From positions 1 to 30,776 of the forward strand of contig DXBR01000109.1 of the NCBI GenBank assembly GCA_019116455.1: a stretch of DNA of 30,776 nucleotides, in the 5' to 3' direction. The translations under genes were made by a program, and so were the position numbers. This stretch comes from Anaerobutyricum stercoris (GTDB lineage: Bacteria > Bacillota > Clostridia > Lachnospirales > Lachnospiraceae). How positions within the stretch are numbered: position 1 is the first letter of the stretch; every line of letters starts with the position of its first letter. The notes beneath the pieces are model-generated. The model worked only from the letters and a program-made list of their open reading frames with translations, was not told the origin of the DNA and did not search any database. This document shows, in pieces, positions 1 through 6,784 of this stretch.

Positions 1-1101
1 CGCATCGTCTATGAGGCGGTCCGCACCCGCTTCCTGGCACAGTTCATGCCGGTGGCGGTGGCGGAAGACACGGTGCTGCAGCTTGAGATGCGGGGCGTGA
101 CGCCGCCGGCCGCCGCTTTCGCATCGTCCGGAGCAGCAGAGCGGATGACGGTCAATCTTGCGACCGCCGCCGCGCAGAACGAAAACCGCGACTTGGACAA
201 GCCGCCGCTGAGCGCGGAGGAAATGCTACAAAAAGGACATTTTGTGGCAAAGGGCAAGATTCAGCTGGAGCCCGGCTGGAAGCTTCTGGAGGGAATCGAT
301 GCGAAGGAGGTGCTGCTCCCGGAAGTAAATAAGGGAGATATGGTCAGTCTGGTAAAGGCGGAAGTCAATGAGGTGGAGCGGAAACCGCCGAAGCCCCACA
401 CGGAAAAGACACTGCTTCGGGTCATGGAGACCTGCGGCAGAAAATACGAGGAAAAAGACGACCAGGAGATGATGATGGCGATTTTAAGCGGTTTCAGCAT
501 CGGAACGCCGGCGACCCGGGCAGAGACCATCAAAAAGCTCAAAGACGCCGGGTATATCCAGGCGAAGGGAAAGAGCCTCTCCTGCACGGAGCTTGGAACA
601 AAACTGGTGGAGACCTTCCCGGTGCGGGAGCTTTTCGATCTGGAATACACCGGAAGACTGGAGAAAACGCTCTCCGATATCGAGAGGAAGAAACATACCA
701 AGAAAGAGTTTCTTGATTTTGTCACAGAATTTGTGAAGACCTCTGTGGAAGAGATAAAGAAAGACCAGACCTTTGGAAATGCGGCCAACGCGGCGCCTCT
801 TCACACCGGCCCGGTGGGCAAATGCCCGGAATGCGGGGCGGACGTCATAGAGACCGAGAAGGCCTTCGGCTGCTCCCGCTGGCGGGAAGGCTGCAAGTTT
901 GCCATCTGGAAAAATGATTCCCTGATCACCTCTCTGGGCAAAAAAGTGTCCTACGAGATGGTGAAGATCCTTCTGGAGCATGGCAAGGTCGGATTCCGGG
1001 GATGTGTCAGCAAGAAAGGAAATAAGTTTTCCGCTTATTTCTTTTACGAAAAGGATGAAAAGACAGGAAGATACCGGTGGAGGCTGGAATTTATTGATTG
1101 A
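1..1101 (+). CDS. topB: DNA topoisomerase III, C-terminal part (5' end outside window)
   Basis: The reading frame is open from base 1, so the start lies upstream and only about the last 366 residues are present. The visible part carries the type IA topoisomerase segment with GTPATRAETI followed by LKDAGYI, which is a hallmark of the TopB/TopA core near the DNA gate. After it comes a helical region and then a C-terminal zinc-finger-like module with CPECG followed by a degenerate second half (GCSRWREGC). Type IA enzymes relax and decatenate DNA by single-strand passage in the cytoplasm. The catalytic tyrosine and Toprim domain are expected upstream and cannot be checked here. TopB rather than TopA is inferred from the single short zinc module. 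It ends immediately before a new promoter, so the next gene is probably transcribed independently. Confidence 0.88.
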   Translation, partial: RIVYEAVRTRFLAQFMPVAVAEDTVLQLEMRGVTPPAAAFASSGAAERMTVNLATAAAQNENRDLDKPPLSAEEMLQKGHFVAKGKIQLEPGWKLLEGIDAKEVLLPEVNKGDMVSLVKAEVNEVERKPPKPHTEKTLLRVMETCGRKYEEKDDQEMMMAILSGFSIGTPATRAETIKKLKDAGYIQAKGKSLSCTELGTKLVETFPVRELFDLEYTGRLEKTLSDIERKKHTKKEFLDFVTEFVKTSVEEIKKDQTFGNAANAAPLHTGPVGKCPECGADVIETEKAFGCSRWREGCKFAIWKNDSLITSLGKKVSYEMVKILLEHGKVGFRGCVSKKGNKFSAYFFYEKDEKTGRYRWRLEFID

Positions 1102-1126
1102 TTCCCGCCACAACCTTTGTTAGAAT
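1098..1126 (+). promoter_or_regulatory. Sigma-A-type promoter for the beta-helix gene
   Basis: TTGATT at 1098-1103 and TAGAAT at 1121-1126 are separated by 17 bases. Transcription would begin near 1133, which excludes the upstream ATG at 1098 and favours a start at 1182. The -35 overlaps the topB stop codon. Confidence 0.55.
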
Positions 1127-1181
1127 AGAAATGTCAAGTATTATGTGGGAAAGGAGAGACTGGTCACAGTCGGGAAAAAGT

Positions 1182-1856
1182 ATGCAGAGAGTAACTAATC
1201 AGGCGTTATTTCAACATTTAGATAAAACCATTGCTTCCGTATTATTCGAGGAGAACACCTATCCGTGGGAGGTCCTGCCAAAGATCCATGATTTCATTCT
1301 TGAGGTGGGAATGCTTCTTTCCAAAGAGGAGTACGACGAGGTGAAGGAGCATGTGTGGGTGGCAAAGTCCGCCACAGTTGCGCCGACGGCCTTCATCAAC
1401 GGTCCGGCCATCATCGGTCCGGAAGCGGAGATTCGTCATTGTGCTTTCATCCGGGGCAATGCCATTGTCGGTGAGAAGGCTGTGGTGGGGAACTCCACAG
1501 AGTTAAAAAATGTAATCCTCTTTGACCGGGTGCAGGTACCTCACTATAATTATGTGGGAGATTCCATTCTTGGTTACAAGTCCCACATGGGAGCCGGCTC
1601 CATCACTTCCAATGTGAAGTCAGACAAAAAGCTGGTGGAGATCCGTATCGGCGATTATAAAATCGAAACCCGCATGAAAAAAGTAGGCGCCATGCTCGGT
1701 GATTATGTGGAGGTGGGCTGCGGTTCCATTCTGAACCCTGGTTCCATCGTCGGACGGCATACGAACATTTATCCGCTCTCCAGCGTGCGGGGCTATGTGG
1801 ACGCCCATTCCATTTATAAGAAACGTAACGAGATTGTGCCGAAAGACGAATATTAA
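1182..1856 (+). CDS. Left-handed parallel beta-helix protein (GlmU C-terminal-like / nucleotidyltransferase-associated)
   Basis: The protein is about 224 residues. From roughly residue 55 it shows hexapeptide repeats of the left-handed beta-helix type (APTAFINGPAIIGPEAEI, then GNAIVGEKAVVGNS). The segments GYKSHMGAGSITSNVKSD and GSILNPGSIVGRHTNIYPL resemble the acetyltransferase half of GlmU. There is no N-terminal pyrophosphorylase domain, so it is only the helix domain preceded by about 50 helical residues. Related clostridial proteins are often labelled UDP-N-acetylglucosamine pyrophosphorylase, which overstates the evidence: acyl transfer to a sugar is possible but no substrate can be named. 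ATGs at 1131 and 1143 are in frame. I prefer 1182 because it fits the family N-terminus I remember, although the AAGGAG at 1151-1156 is about 25 bases upstream, further than usual. Confidence 0.75.
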   Translation: MQRVTNQALFQHLDKTIASVLFEENTYPWEVLPKIHDFILEVGMLLSKEEYDEVKEHVWVAKSATVAPTAFINGPAIIGPEAEIRHCAFIRGNAIVGEKAVVGNSTELKNVILFDRVQVPHYNYVGDSILGYKSHMGAGSITSNVKSDKKLVEIRIGDYKIETRMKKVGAMLGDYVEVGCGSILNPGSIVGRHTNIYPLSSVRGYVDAHSIYKKRNEIVPKDEY

Positions 1857-1936
1857 CAGGCAGATTGTTTATATATTTTGATACATTTGCAGTATAAATT
1901 GATTTGTCGGTAAATAAGACATAACAGGAGACAGAC

Positions 1937-2977
1937 ATGAGAATTTCTTTCAGAAAAACAGTACTGTTGGCAGTTTTCTGTGCCTCATCTCTCTGCCTGC
2001 TCACCGGCTGCGAGCCGTCGGAGCGGAAAGTGCTCTCCTCTTCTTATTATAAGGAGCTGCAGCAGGAGAATCAGAAGCTGGAAAAACAGGTGGAGAAATT
2101 ACAGGAGGAGGCTGCCGATAACAGCCCTACTGTGGATGAAGAGCGCGCAGTGGATTACCTTGACAAGATTGCGAGAGATAATCTTGTGCGTCTGGAAGTC
2201 GGCTACGCCGACAACATGGATGGCAGCGAGTTTGTGGACAATGAGGCGGCTTTTACCTTTGCGACCTTACTTGCAAAGCGGGCGGATCTGACGCAGAAGT
2301 ACACCCCGGAAGAGGTGGAAGAAATGTACGGCCCGGGGTATGAGTACATTTTATATGACGAAGATAACGCGGTCTACGAAGTGTATGTGTACGGCGGCAA
2401 TTACGTTGTTTTCACGGATTTGCCTAACAATGTATATTATGTATACAATGCTTCCGCCCTTGGCGACGCATTTCTTCATTACCGGAACGGCTATCCGAAC
2501 TCCAGCCTGCTTCATCGCCTGGCGGACTCCGCCCTCATCATCGACGAGGCGGGGATGTTCTACGAGAACGAGACAGCCTTTGCGGCGGCCAACAGCATCG
2601 ACCAGATGGAGAAAGAACGCTCCAGCCGCAGGGAGGCAAGGAGAACCTGGCGGCAGGAGGAGCGGGAAGAATCAGGTACAGGACGGCCGAAGCCTGTGAC
2701 CTATACCTTCTATCATCATGGCAATACCATGGTGCTGACCATGTTTGACAGTTTTTATTACATTGAGAATATGGACGGAAAAAGAACCTGGTACCGGGCG
2801 GCCGAGGAAGACGTAAATCAGCTCAAGGATATCTTTACCCAGGCGTCCGCACAGATGCAGGAAGAGATAAATGAAGGCAGTCAGAACAGCCAGGAAGAGG
2901 AGACGGAGGAAGAACCGTCCCATTCCAGCGAGATTGAAGAAGAAAGCGATGTGAGCAGCCTGGACGAAGAAGAATAA
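1937..2977 (+). CDS. Predicted lipoprotein with coiled coil and acidic tail
   Basis: This is a 346-residue exported protein of unknown function. The N-terminus is a lipoprotein signal peptide: charged start, hydrophobic core and lipobox LTGC with the lipidated cysteine at residue 25. A glutamate/lysine/glutamine-rich stretch at about 40-62 has the heptad character of a coiled coil. The middle (about 70-290) is a mixed-composition globular region with many tyrosines. The last 40 residues are almost entirely Glu, Ser and Asp, a strongly acidic disordered tail. AGGAGA sits about seven bases before the ATG. The gene ends just ahead of a clear terminator, so it is the last gene of its unit or a single-gene unit. 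I do not recognise the globular family. Confidence 0.82.
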   Translation: MRISFRKTVLLAVFCASSLCLLTGCEPSERKVLSSSYYKELQQENQKLEKQVEKLQEEAADNSPTVDEERAVDYLDKIARDNLVRLEVGYADNMDGSEFVDNEAAFTFATLLAKRADLTQKYTPEEVEEMYGPGYEYILYDEDNAVYEVYVYGGNYVVFTDLPNNVYYVYNASALGDAFLHYRNGYPNSSLLHRLADSALIIDEAGMFYENETAFAAANSIDQMEKERSSRREARRTWRQEEREESGTGRPKPVTYTFYHHGNTMVLTMFDSFYYIENMDGKRTWYRAAEEDVNQLKDIFTQASAQMQEEINEGSQNSQEEETEEEPSHSSEIEEESDVSSLDEEE

Positions 2978-2990
2978 AAAGAAATGAGAG

Positions 2991-3027
2991 AACCGGCGCG
3001 GGGCAAGGTCCTGCAGCCGGTTTTTTT
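2991..3027 (+). terminator. Intrinsic terminator after the lipoprotein gene
   Basis: A 7-bp stem pairs AACCGGC (2991-2997) with GCCGGTT (3016-3022) and is followed directly by a run of T to 3027. Confidence 0.88.
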
Positions 3028-3294
3028 GACAGAATGATATACAGTTCAGCCATGACATCCCGGAAACTCGCTGCAAGAGCAGCTTATCCGGTGCTGCGCG
3101 CCTGTTTCCTCGATTGTGGCAGAACGCCATATGCCTGTCGGTCAAAAATCTCATCCAAATTAAAAAAAAGTATGGACGAATTGAATAATTTATGAGAAAA
3201 TAAACTACATGTGAGGACGTTTGTCTTGACTTAGGGATTACATACGTAAGTCGATCACAAAAACAAATCAATTTAAACCGAAAGGAGTAATAAC
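3028..3294 (+). other. Intergenic region and leader of the scaffold/GGGtGRT operon
   Basis: There is no convincing ORF in this stretch. It must hold the promoter for the next operon, but I cannot pick one with confidence; TGGACG (3173) with GAAAAT (3196), spaced 17, is the best candidate. A hairpin in the presumed leader pairs TTGACTTA (3226-3233) with TAAGTCGA (3247-3254), with one G-U pair, about 40 bases ahead of the start codon. A strong AAAGGAG precedes the ATG at 3295. Confidence 0.4.
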
Positions 3295-3999
3295 ATGATT
3301 ATTTCACAAGAAGTCGAAAATATGTGTCCAGTAGCTCAGGGCGTACATCACGGAGCTGCTCCTATTCCAGAAGAAGCAAAATGGGTGAAAGCCAAAGAAG
3401 TTAAAGACATTTCCGGTTTTACGCACGGTATTGGCTGGTGTGCTCCTCAGCAGGGTGCCTGCAAATTAACTCTGAATGTCAAAGAAGGTATCATCCAGGA
3501 AGCTCTGGTTGAGACTATCGGCTGCTCCGGTATGACTCATTCCGCAGCTATGGCTTCTGAGATTCTGCCGGGTCTTACCGTTATGGAAGCTCTGAACACA
3601 GACCTGGTTTGTGATGCAATTAACACAGCGATGCGTGAATTATTCTTACAGATTGTTTACGGCCGTTCTCAGTCTGCATTCTCCGAAGACGGACTTCAGG
3701 TTGGCGCTGGTCTTGAGGACCTTGGAAAAGGCCTTCGTTCCCAGGTTGGTACTATGTACGGAACCCTTCAGAAAGGACCTCGTTACCTTGAGATGGCAGA
3801 AGGTTATGTAACAGGAATCGCATTAGACGAAGACGATCTGATTATCGGTTACAAGTTCGTAAGCCTTGGAAAGATGACTGACTTCATCAAGAAAGGGGAC
3901 GACCCTAACACAGCATGGGAGAAGGCTTCCGGACAGTATGGCCGTGTTGCCGATGCTGCCAAGATTATTGACCCTAGAACAGACGAAGTAATTGGTTAA
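3295..3999 (+). CDS. IscU/NifU-like iron-sulfur cluster assembly scaffold protein
   Basis: The 234-residue protein has an IscU/NifU N-terminal-like core. The first conserved cysteine is in GWCAPQQGAC (about residues 44-51), then IGCSGMTHSA (about 75-84), which matches the GCG-type loop of IscU, and DLVC (about 105). Further residues after 130 form an extension not present in classical IscU. In the family these cysteines hold a nascent Fe-S cluster for transfer; in this protein that role is inferred. It starts at ATG 3295 behind AAAGGAG. The next gene begins 17 bases after the stop behind its own AGGAGG, so the two form an operon. Codon use is strongly biased to few codons, which suggests high expression. 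Genes for a cysteine desulfurase are not in view, so it may not be the general housekeeping scaffold. Confidence 0.8.
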   Translation: MIISQEVENMCPVAQGVHHGAAPIPEEAKWVKAKEVKDISGFTHGIGWCAPQQGACKLTLNVKEGIIQEALVETIGCSGMTHSAAMASEILPGLTVMEALNTDLVCDAINTAMRELFLQIVYGRSQSAFSEDGLQVGAGLEDLGKGLRSQVGTMYGTLQKGPRYLEMAEGYVTGIALDEDDLIIGYKFVSLGKMTDFIKKGDDPNTAWEKASGQYGRVADAAKIIDPRTDEVIG

Positions 4000-4016
4000 G
4001 CAGGAGGTAAGGAATA

Positions 4017-5027
4017 ATGGCATTATTTGAATCATATGAGAGAAGAATTGATAAAATTAATTCTGTATTAAACAGCTACGGCATTGCTTCCCTGGAAGAA
4101 GCAGAGAAGATTACAAAAGATGCAGGTCTTGACGTGTACGGCATGGTAAAAGGCATTCAGCCAATCTGTTTTGAAAACGCATGCTGGGCTTACACAGTAG
4201 GCGCTGCCATCGCAATCAAAAAAGGTGCAAGAAAGGCTTCTGAAGCAGCAGCAGCCATCGGCGAAGGCCTTCAGGCTTTCTGTATCCCTGGCTCCGTTGC
4301 AGAGAACAGAAAAGTTGGTCTTGGACATGGTAACCTGGGCAAGATGCTTCTGGAAGAAGACACAGAGTGTTTCGCATTCCTGGCTGGTCACGAGTCCTTC
4401 GCAGCTGCAGAGGGCGCTATCGGTATCGCTGAGAAAGCCAACAAAGTACGTCAGAAACCACTCCGTGTTATCTTAAACGGTCTCGGAAAAGACGCTGCTC
4501 AGATCATCTCCCGTATCAACGGTTTCACATTTGTTGAGACAGAGTACGATCCATACACAAACACTGTAAAAGAAGTATTCCGCAAATCTTACTCCGAAGG
4601 TTTACGTGCAAAAGTTAACTGCTACGGCGCTAACGACGTTTGCGAAGGTGTTGCTATCATGTGGAAAGAGAACGTTGACGTTTCCATCACAGGTAACTCC
4701 ACCAATCCTACACGTTTCCAGCATCCGGTAGCAGGTACATACAAGAAAGAAAGACTGGAAGCCGGCAAGAAATACTTCTCCGTTGCATCCGGCGGCGGTA
4801 CAGGACGTACCCTTCATCCGGACAACATGGCAGCAGGCCCTGCTTCCTACGGTATGACAGATACTATGGGACGTATGCACTCCGACGCACAGTTCGCAGG
4901 ATCCTCTTCCGTACCGGCTCACGTTGAGATGATGGGCTTAATCGGAATGGGTAACAACCCTATGGTTGGTGCTACAGTTGCAGTTGCCGTTTCCGTAGAA
5001 GAAGCAGCTAAGGCTGGTAAGTTCTAA
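4017..5027 (+). CDS. GGGtGRT family protein
   Basis: The protein has 336 residues. It carries the motif that names the Pfam GGGtGRT family, GGGTGRT at about residues 259-265, followed by a conserved glycine- and methionine-rich stretch containing GMTDTMGRMH and a C-terminal GNNPMVGAT. The N-terminal third is helical, and the middle has a LNGLGKDAAQI segment that looks like a nucleotide- or phosphate-binding turn. No biochemical function is established to my knowledge. The consistent pairing with the upstream IscU-like gene suggests a role in Fe-S metabolism, which is inference. AGGAGG lies eight bases before the ATG. Like its partner it uses highly biased codons, and a strong terminator follows. 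No signal peptide or membrane segment is visible, so it should be cytoplasmic. Confidence 0.85.
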   Translation: MALFESYERRIDKINSVLNSYGIASLEEAEKITKDAGLDVYGMVKGIQPICFENACWAYTVGAAIAIKKGARKASEAAAAIGEGLQAFCIPGSVAENRKVGLGHGNLGKMLLEEDTECFAFLAGHESFAAAEGAIGIAEKANKVRQKPLRVILNGLGKDAAQIISRINGFTFVETEYDPYTNTVKEVFRKSYSEGLRAKVNCYGANDVCEGVAIMWKENVDVSITGNSTNPTRFQHPVAGTYKKERLEAGKKYFSVASGGGTGRTLHPDNMAAGPASYGMTDTMGRMHSDAQFAGSSSVPAHVEMMGLIGMGNNPMVGATVAVAVSVEEAAKAGKF

Positions 5028-5090
5028 GAAACCGCATAAGTCAGACAAACTGTCAGCTGAGATGGCAGATAAATATTTAGTACGAAAGAT

Positions 5091-5127
5091 AACCGCATTG
5101 GTCCCGGTGGCCAATGCGGTTTTTTTG
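5091..5127 (+). terminator. Intrinsic terminator of the scaffold/GGGtGRT operon
   Basis: AACCGCATTGG (5091-5101) pairs perfectly with CCAATGCGGTT (5111-5121), an 11-bp stem with a 9-base loop, followed by a T run to 5127. Confidence 0.93.
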
Positions 5128-5192
5128 ATACAGAAAATTTTTTCGATATATTAACATATTGGTGTAAATGTCAGCAAAGTGTTCATAACAAT

Positions 5193-5220
5193 AAAAAAAC
5201 CGGCCCCTCGGACCGGCTTT
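5193..5220 (-). terminator. Terminator-like hairpin, best read on the minus strand
   Basis: CCGGCCC (5200-5206) and GGACCGG (5210-5216) form a 7-bp stem that is fully paired, with one G-U, only in minus-strand RNA. There it is followed by seven U residues (the A run at 5193-5199). On the plus strand it has a C-A mismatch and a weaker tail. No minus-strand gene is seen just upstream of it. Confidence 0.5.
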
Positions 5221-5483
5221 TATAAAAAGAGAGAAAAGTATGAAAAAAATCTATCAAATAATAGCTTCTGTGTTATTTGATGGTTTTATTCTACAGCAGG
5301 TTTGTGAACAGCATGTGAGCGAAGAATAACGATTATCTGAAGAAAACTTACGGAAATATGACAAGAAAGCCGGAAATCAAAGGATGAAATGCTGTGATAA
5401 CAAGAAATGAGACATATCTTACATCCGCGGATATTCTTAAATGTGGTATTTTATTATTAATTAAAAAAACATAAAATGGTGAT
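5221..5483. other. Intergenic stretch without a supported gene
   Basis: The stretch is AT-rich. A 29-codon ORF on the plus strand (5240-5329, beginning MKKIYQ) has only a weak purine-rich leader, so I do not call it. I see no other structure. Confidence 0.4.
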
Positions 5484-5512
5484 TTGCAATATATGTAAAT
5501 CTACTTTAAAAC
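5484..5512 (+). promoter_or_regulatory. Possible promoter for the 75-residue protein
   Basis: TTGCAA (5484-5489) and TAAAAC (5507-5512) are spaced 17 bases. A start of transcription near 5519 would place the ATG at 5542 as the first usable codon. Confidence 0.4.
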
Positions 5513-5541
5513 TACTGTACCAAAGAGAGGGGATAGGATGT

Positions 5542-5769
5542 ATGGAACAATTATATGCGGCTATGGATGAGCTGTTGCAGACGGAATCAGAATTAAATGC
5601 GTTAAAAGCGGTGATGTCGGTCATGCGGGAGGGATGCCGGGCCAGGGAGAGCCAGGAAATGGAAGACGTTTTGTGCGTATTTGAAATCTATCTGTCCTGT
5701 GTGGCGGAGCATATGAGAAACAGCATACATATTCTGGATCAGTTTCTGGCGGAGCGGAAAAAGGGATAA
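5542..5769 (+). CDS. Small uncharacterised helical protein
   Basis: I do not recognise this 75-residue protein. It begins MEQLYAAMDE behind a purine-rich GAGAGGGGATAGG ribosome site. An in-frame ATG at 5476 would add 22 residues but lacks a good ribosome site and lies upstream of the likely transcription start. The sequence is predicted to be almost all helix with regularly spaced leucine, methionine and glutamate, and contains three cysteines. No signal peptide or membrane segment is evident. It ends in a bidirectional terminator shared with the convergent XRE gene. A small regulatory or adaptor protein is plausible, but nothing in the sequence proves it. Confidence 0.6.
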   Translation: MEQLYAAMDELLQTESELNALKAVMSVMREGCRARESQEMEDVLCVFEIYLSCVAEHMRNSIHILDQFLAERKKG

Positions 5770-5817
5770 AAATAAGCAGTATCTTTCATATCGATTGAAA
5801 AATACTGCTTATTTTTT
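5769..5817. terminator. Bidirectional terminator between convergent genes
   Basis: AATAAGCAGTAT (5771-5782) pairs perfectly with ATACTGCTTATT (5802-5813). A T run follows on the plus strand and A-rich sequence (U in minus RNA) precedes it. The stop codon of the minus-strand XRE gene lies inside the stem. Confidence 0.85.
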
Positions 5818-6036
5818 GGGAAATTCTTTTTTCAGACTGCTGACGCCTGTAATATAGTCCATGGAAACATTGTAGAATTCAGCCAGAATGATGAGGCTGT
5901 CCACGGGTATCCTCGTCTTGCCGCTCTCGTAATCGGAATAGGTGCGCTGGCCGATGTGGAGCAGGTCTGCGGTTTTCTGCTGTGTCAGAAAATGATCTTC
6001 CCGGATTTCCCGGATACGTTCGTTATATTTGATAAT
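5809..6036 (-). CDS. XRE-family helix-turn-helix regulator
   Basis: The product is about 75 residues, a single HTH_3 domain. RIREIREDHFLTQQKTADLL forms helices 1-2, IGQRTYSDYESGKTRIP the recognition helix and its flank, and SLIILAEFYNVSMDYITG the closing helices. This domain class binds palindromic operators as a dimer. There is no ATG, GTG or TTG at the natural beginning. A perfect AGGAGG (6047-6042) is followed at 5 bases by ATT (6036-6034) and at 8 bases by ATC, and initiation at the ATT gives a protein aligned with the usual MIKYNERI start of relatives. The frame also extends upstream to a TTG at 6147, which would add a 37-residue hydrophobic N-terminus, but that TTG has no ribosome site. 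The gene is divergent from the FHA gene; a palindrome between them is a candidate binding site. Confidence 0.78.
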   Translation of the reverse strand: MIKYNERIREIREDHFLTQQKTADLLHIGQRTYSDYESGKTRIPVDSLIILAEFYNVSMDYITGVSSLKKEFPKK

Positions 6037-6140
6037 AAATACCTCCTGCCTGTCTCTTATTGTTGCAGATAAATCTTTCTTTTTTATGATGACCAGAAAA
6101 ATAATTCCATAAAACAGTATAAATAGAAAAGAGAACAGAA

Positions 6141-6169
6141 TTGACAAATAGAGTTATAAACTCTAAGAT
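6141..6169 (+). promoter_or_regulatory. Promoter of the FHA gene
   Basis: A consensus -35 TTGACA (6141-6146) and a -10 TAAGAT (6164-6169) are spaced 17 bases. The spacer is occupied by a palindrome, described separately. Confidence 0.7.
6149..6165. promoter_or_regulatory. Candidate operator: perfect palindrome between -35 and -10
   Basis: TAGAGTT (6149-6155), three bases, then AACTCTA (6159-6165) form a perfect 17-bp inverted repeat. It fills the spacer of the FHA promoter and lies upstream of the divergent XRE gene. A dimeric XRE protein bound here would block the FHA promoter. The assignment to this XRE protein is inference from position. Confidence 0.6.
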
Positions 6170-6222
6170 ATATGTGGAATTTTCTTTTAAAATTGTGAGA
6201 CTTGAAAGGATATTTGACGGTC

Positions 6223-6663
6223 ATGACAGAAAAATATTTGTTGGTGGGATTTCTGATTGTGTTGGTTATTACGGCGGGGCTGTCAGCGTATGCAAAAAGA
6301 ATAAGAAAGAAGAAAAAAACAGAAAACGCTCCCATGGCGTTTGGATGTATCTGCGGGTTGGCAGGAACGTATGAAGGAAAAGAGTTTTCTATTCATTCTG
6401 GAGATGAGATCCGGATCGGAAAAAATATGAGGGATAACGATCTGGTCATCGACGGCGGTCATATCGGTGAGAAACACTGCGTGATCATTTATGATAAAAG
6501 CAGCAAAAAATATTGCATAAAAAATGTATCGGAAACAGAGATCAGGCTTAATTCCGATATACATTTACAAAAGGGCGAAGAAGCCTGTCTGGAAGATGGA
6601 ACGGTGATCTATCTTGGAGAAAAGCGTCACACGTTTCGTTTGGGTGAAAAGAATTGCGGATAG
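6223..6663 (+). CDS. Membrane-anchored FHA-domain protein
   Basis: The protein is 146 residues. An N-terminal membrane segment (about residues 6-24, LLVGFLIVLVITAGL) is followed by a basic RIRKKKK stop-transfer, so the rest should be cytoplasmic. Residues about 60-140 form a forkhead-associated fold: RIGKNMRDNDLVI, then GEKHCVII, then the IRLN segment and the TVIYLG strand. FHA domains read phosphothreonine. Here the usual SRxH phosphate-binding motif is GEKH, with serine replaced by glycine, and GR is GK, so phosphopeptide binding may be weakened or altered. ATG 6223 is chosen because it is the only ATG. TTG codons at 6202 and 6214 are in frame and the AAAGGA at 6205-6210 would serve 6214 better, so the start is uncertain by three residues. 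The gene is divergent from the XRE regulator. Confidence 0.78.
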   Translation: MTEKYLLVGFLIVLVITAGLSAYAKRIRKKKKTENAPMAFGCICGLAGTYEGKEFSIHSGDEIRIGKNMRDNDLVIDGGHIGEKHCVIIYDKSSKKYCIKNVSETEIRLNSDIHLQKGEEACLEDGTVIYLGEKRHTFRLGEKNCG

Positions 6664-6784
6664 AAGTTTTTGCAACGGCTGAAAAATGGTCAGATGTTTT
6701 GTGACTAATTGGCGTATTATTTTTCCACGAAAAATGATAAAATGACAGCAGTGAATTTATCATTCAGGCAAGGAGGCAAAACAA

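Noticed and set aside
5240..5329. 29-codon plus-strand ORF beginning MKKIYQ
   Set aside because: The leader is only weakly purine-rich and there is no promoter or family resemblance.
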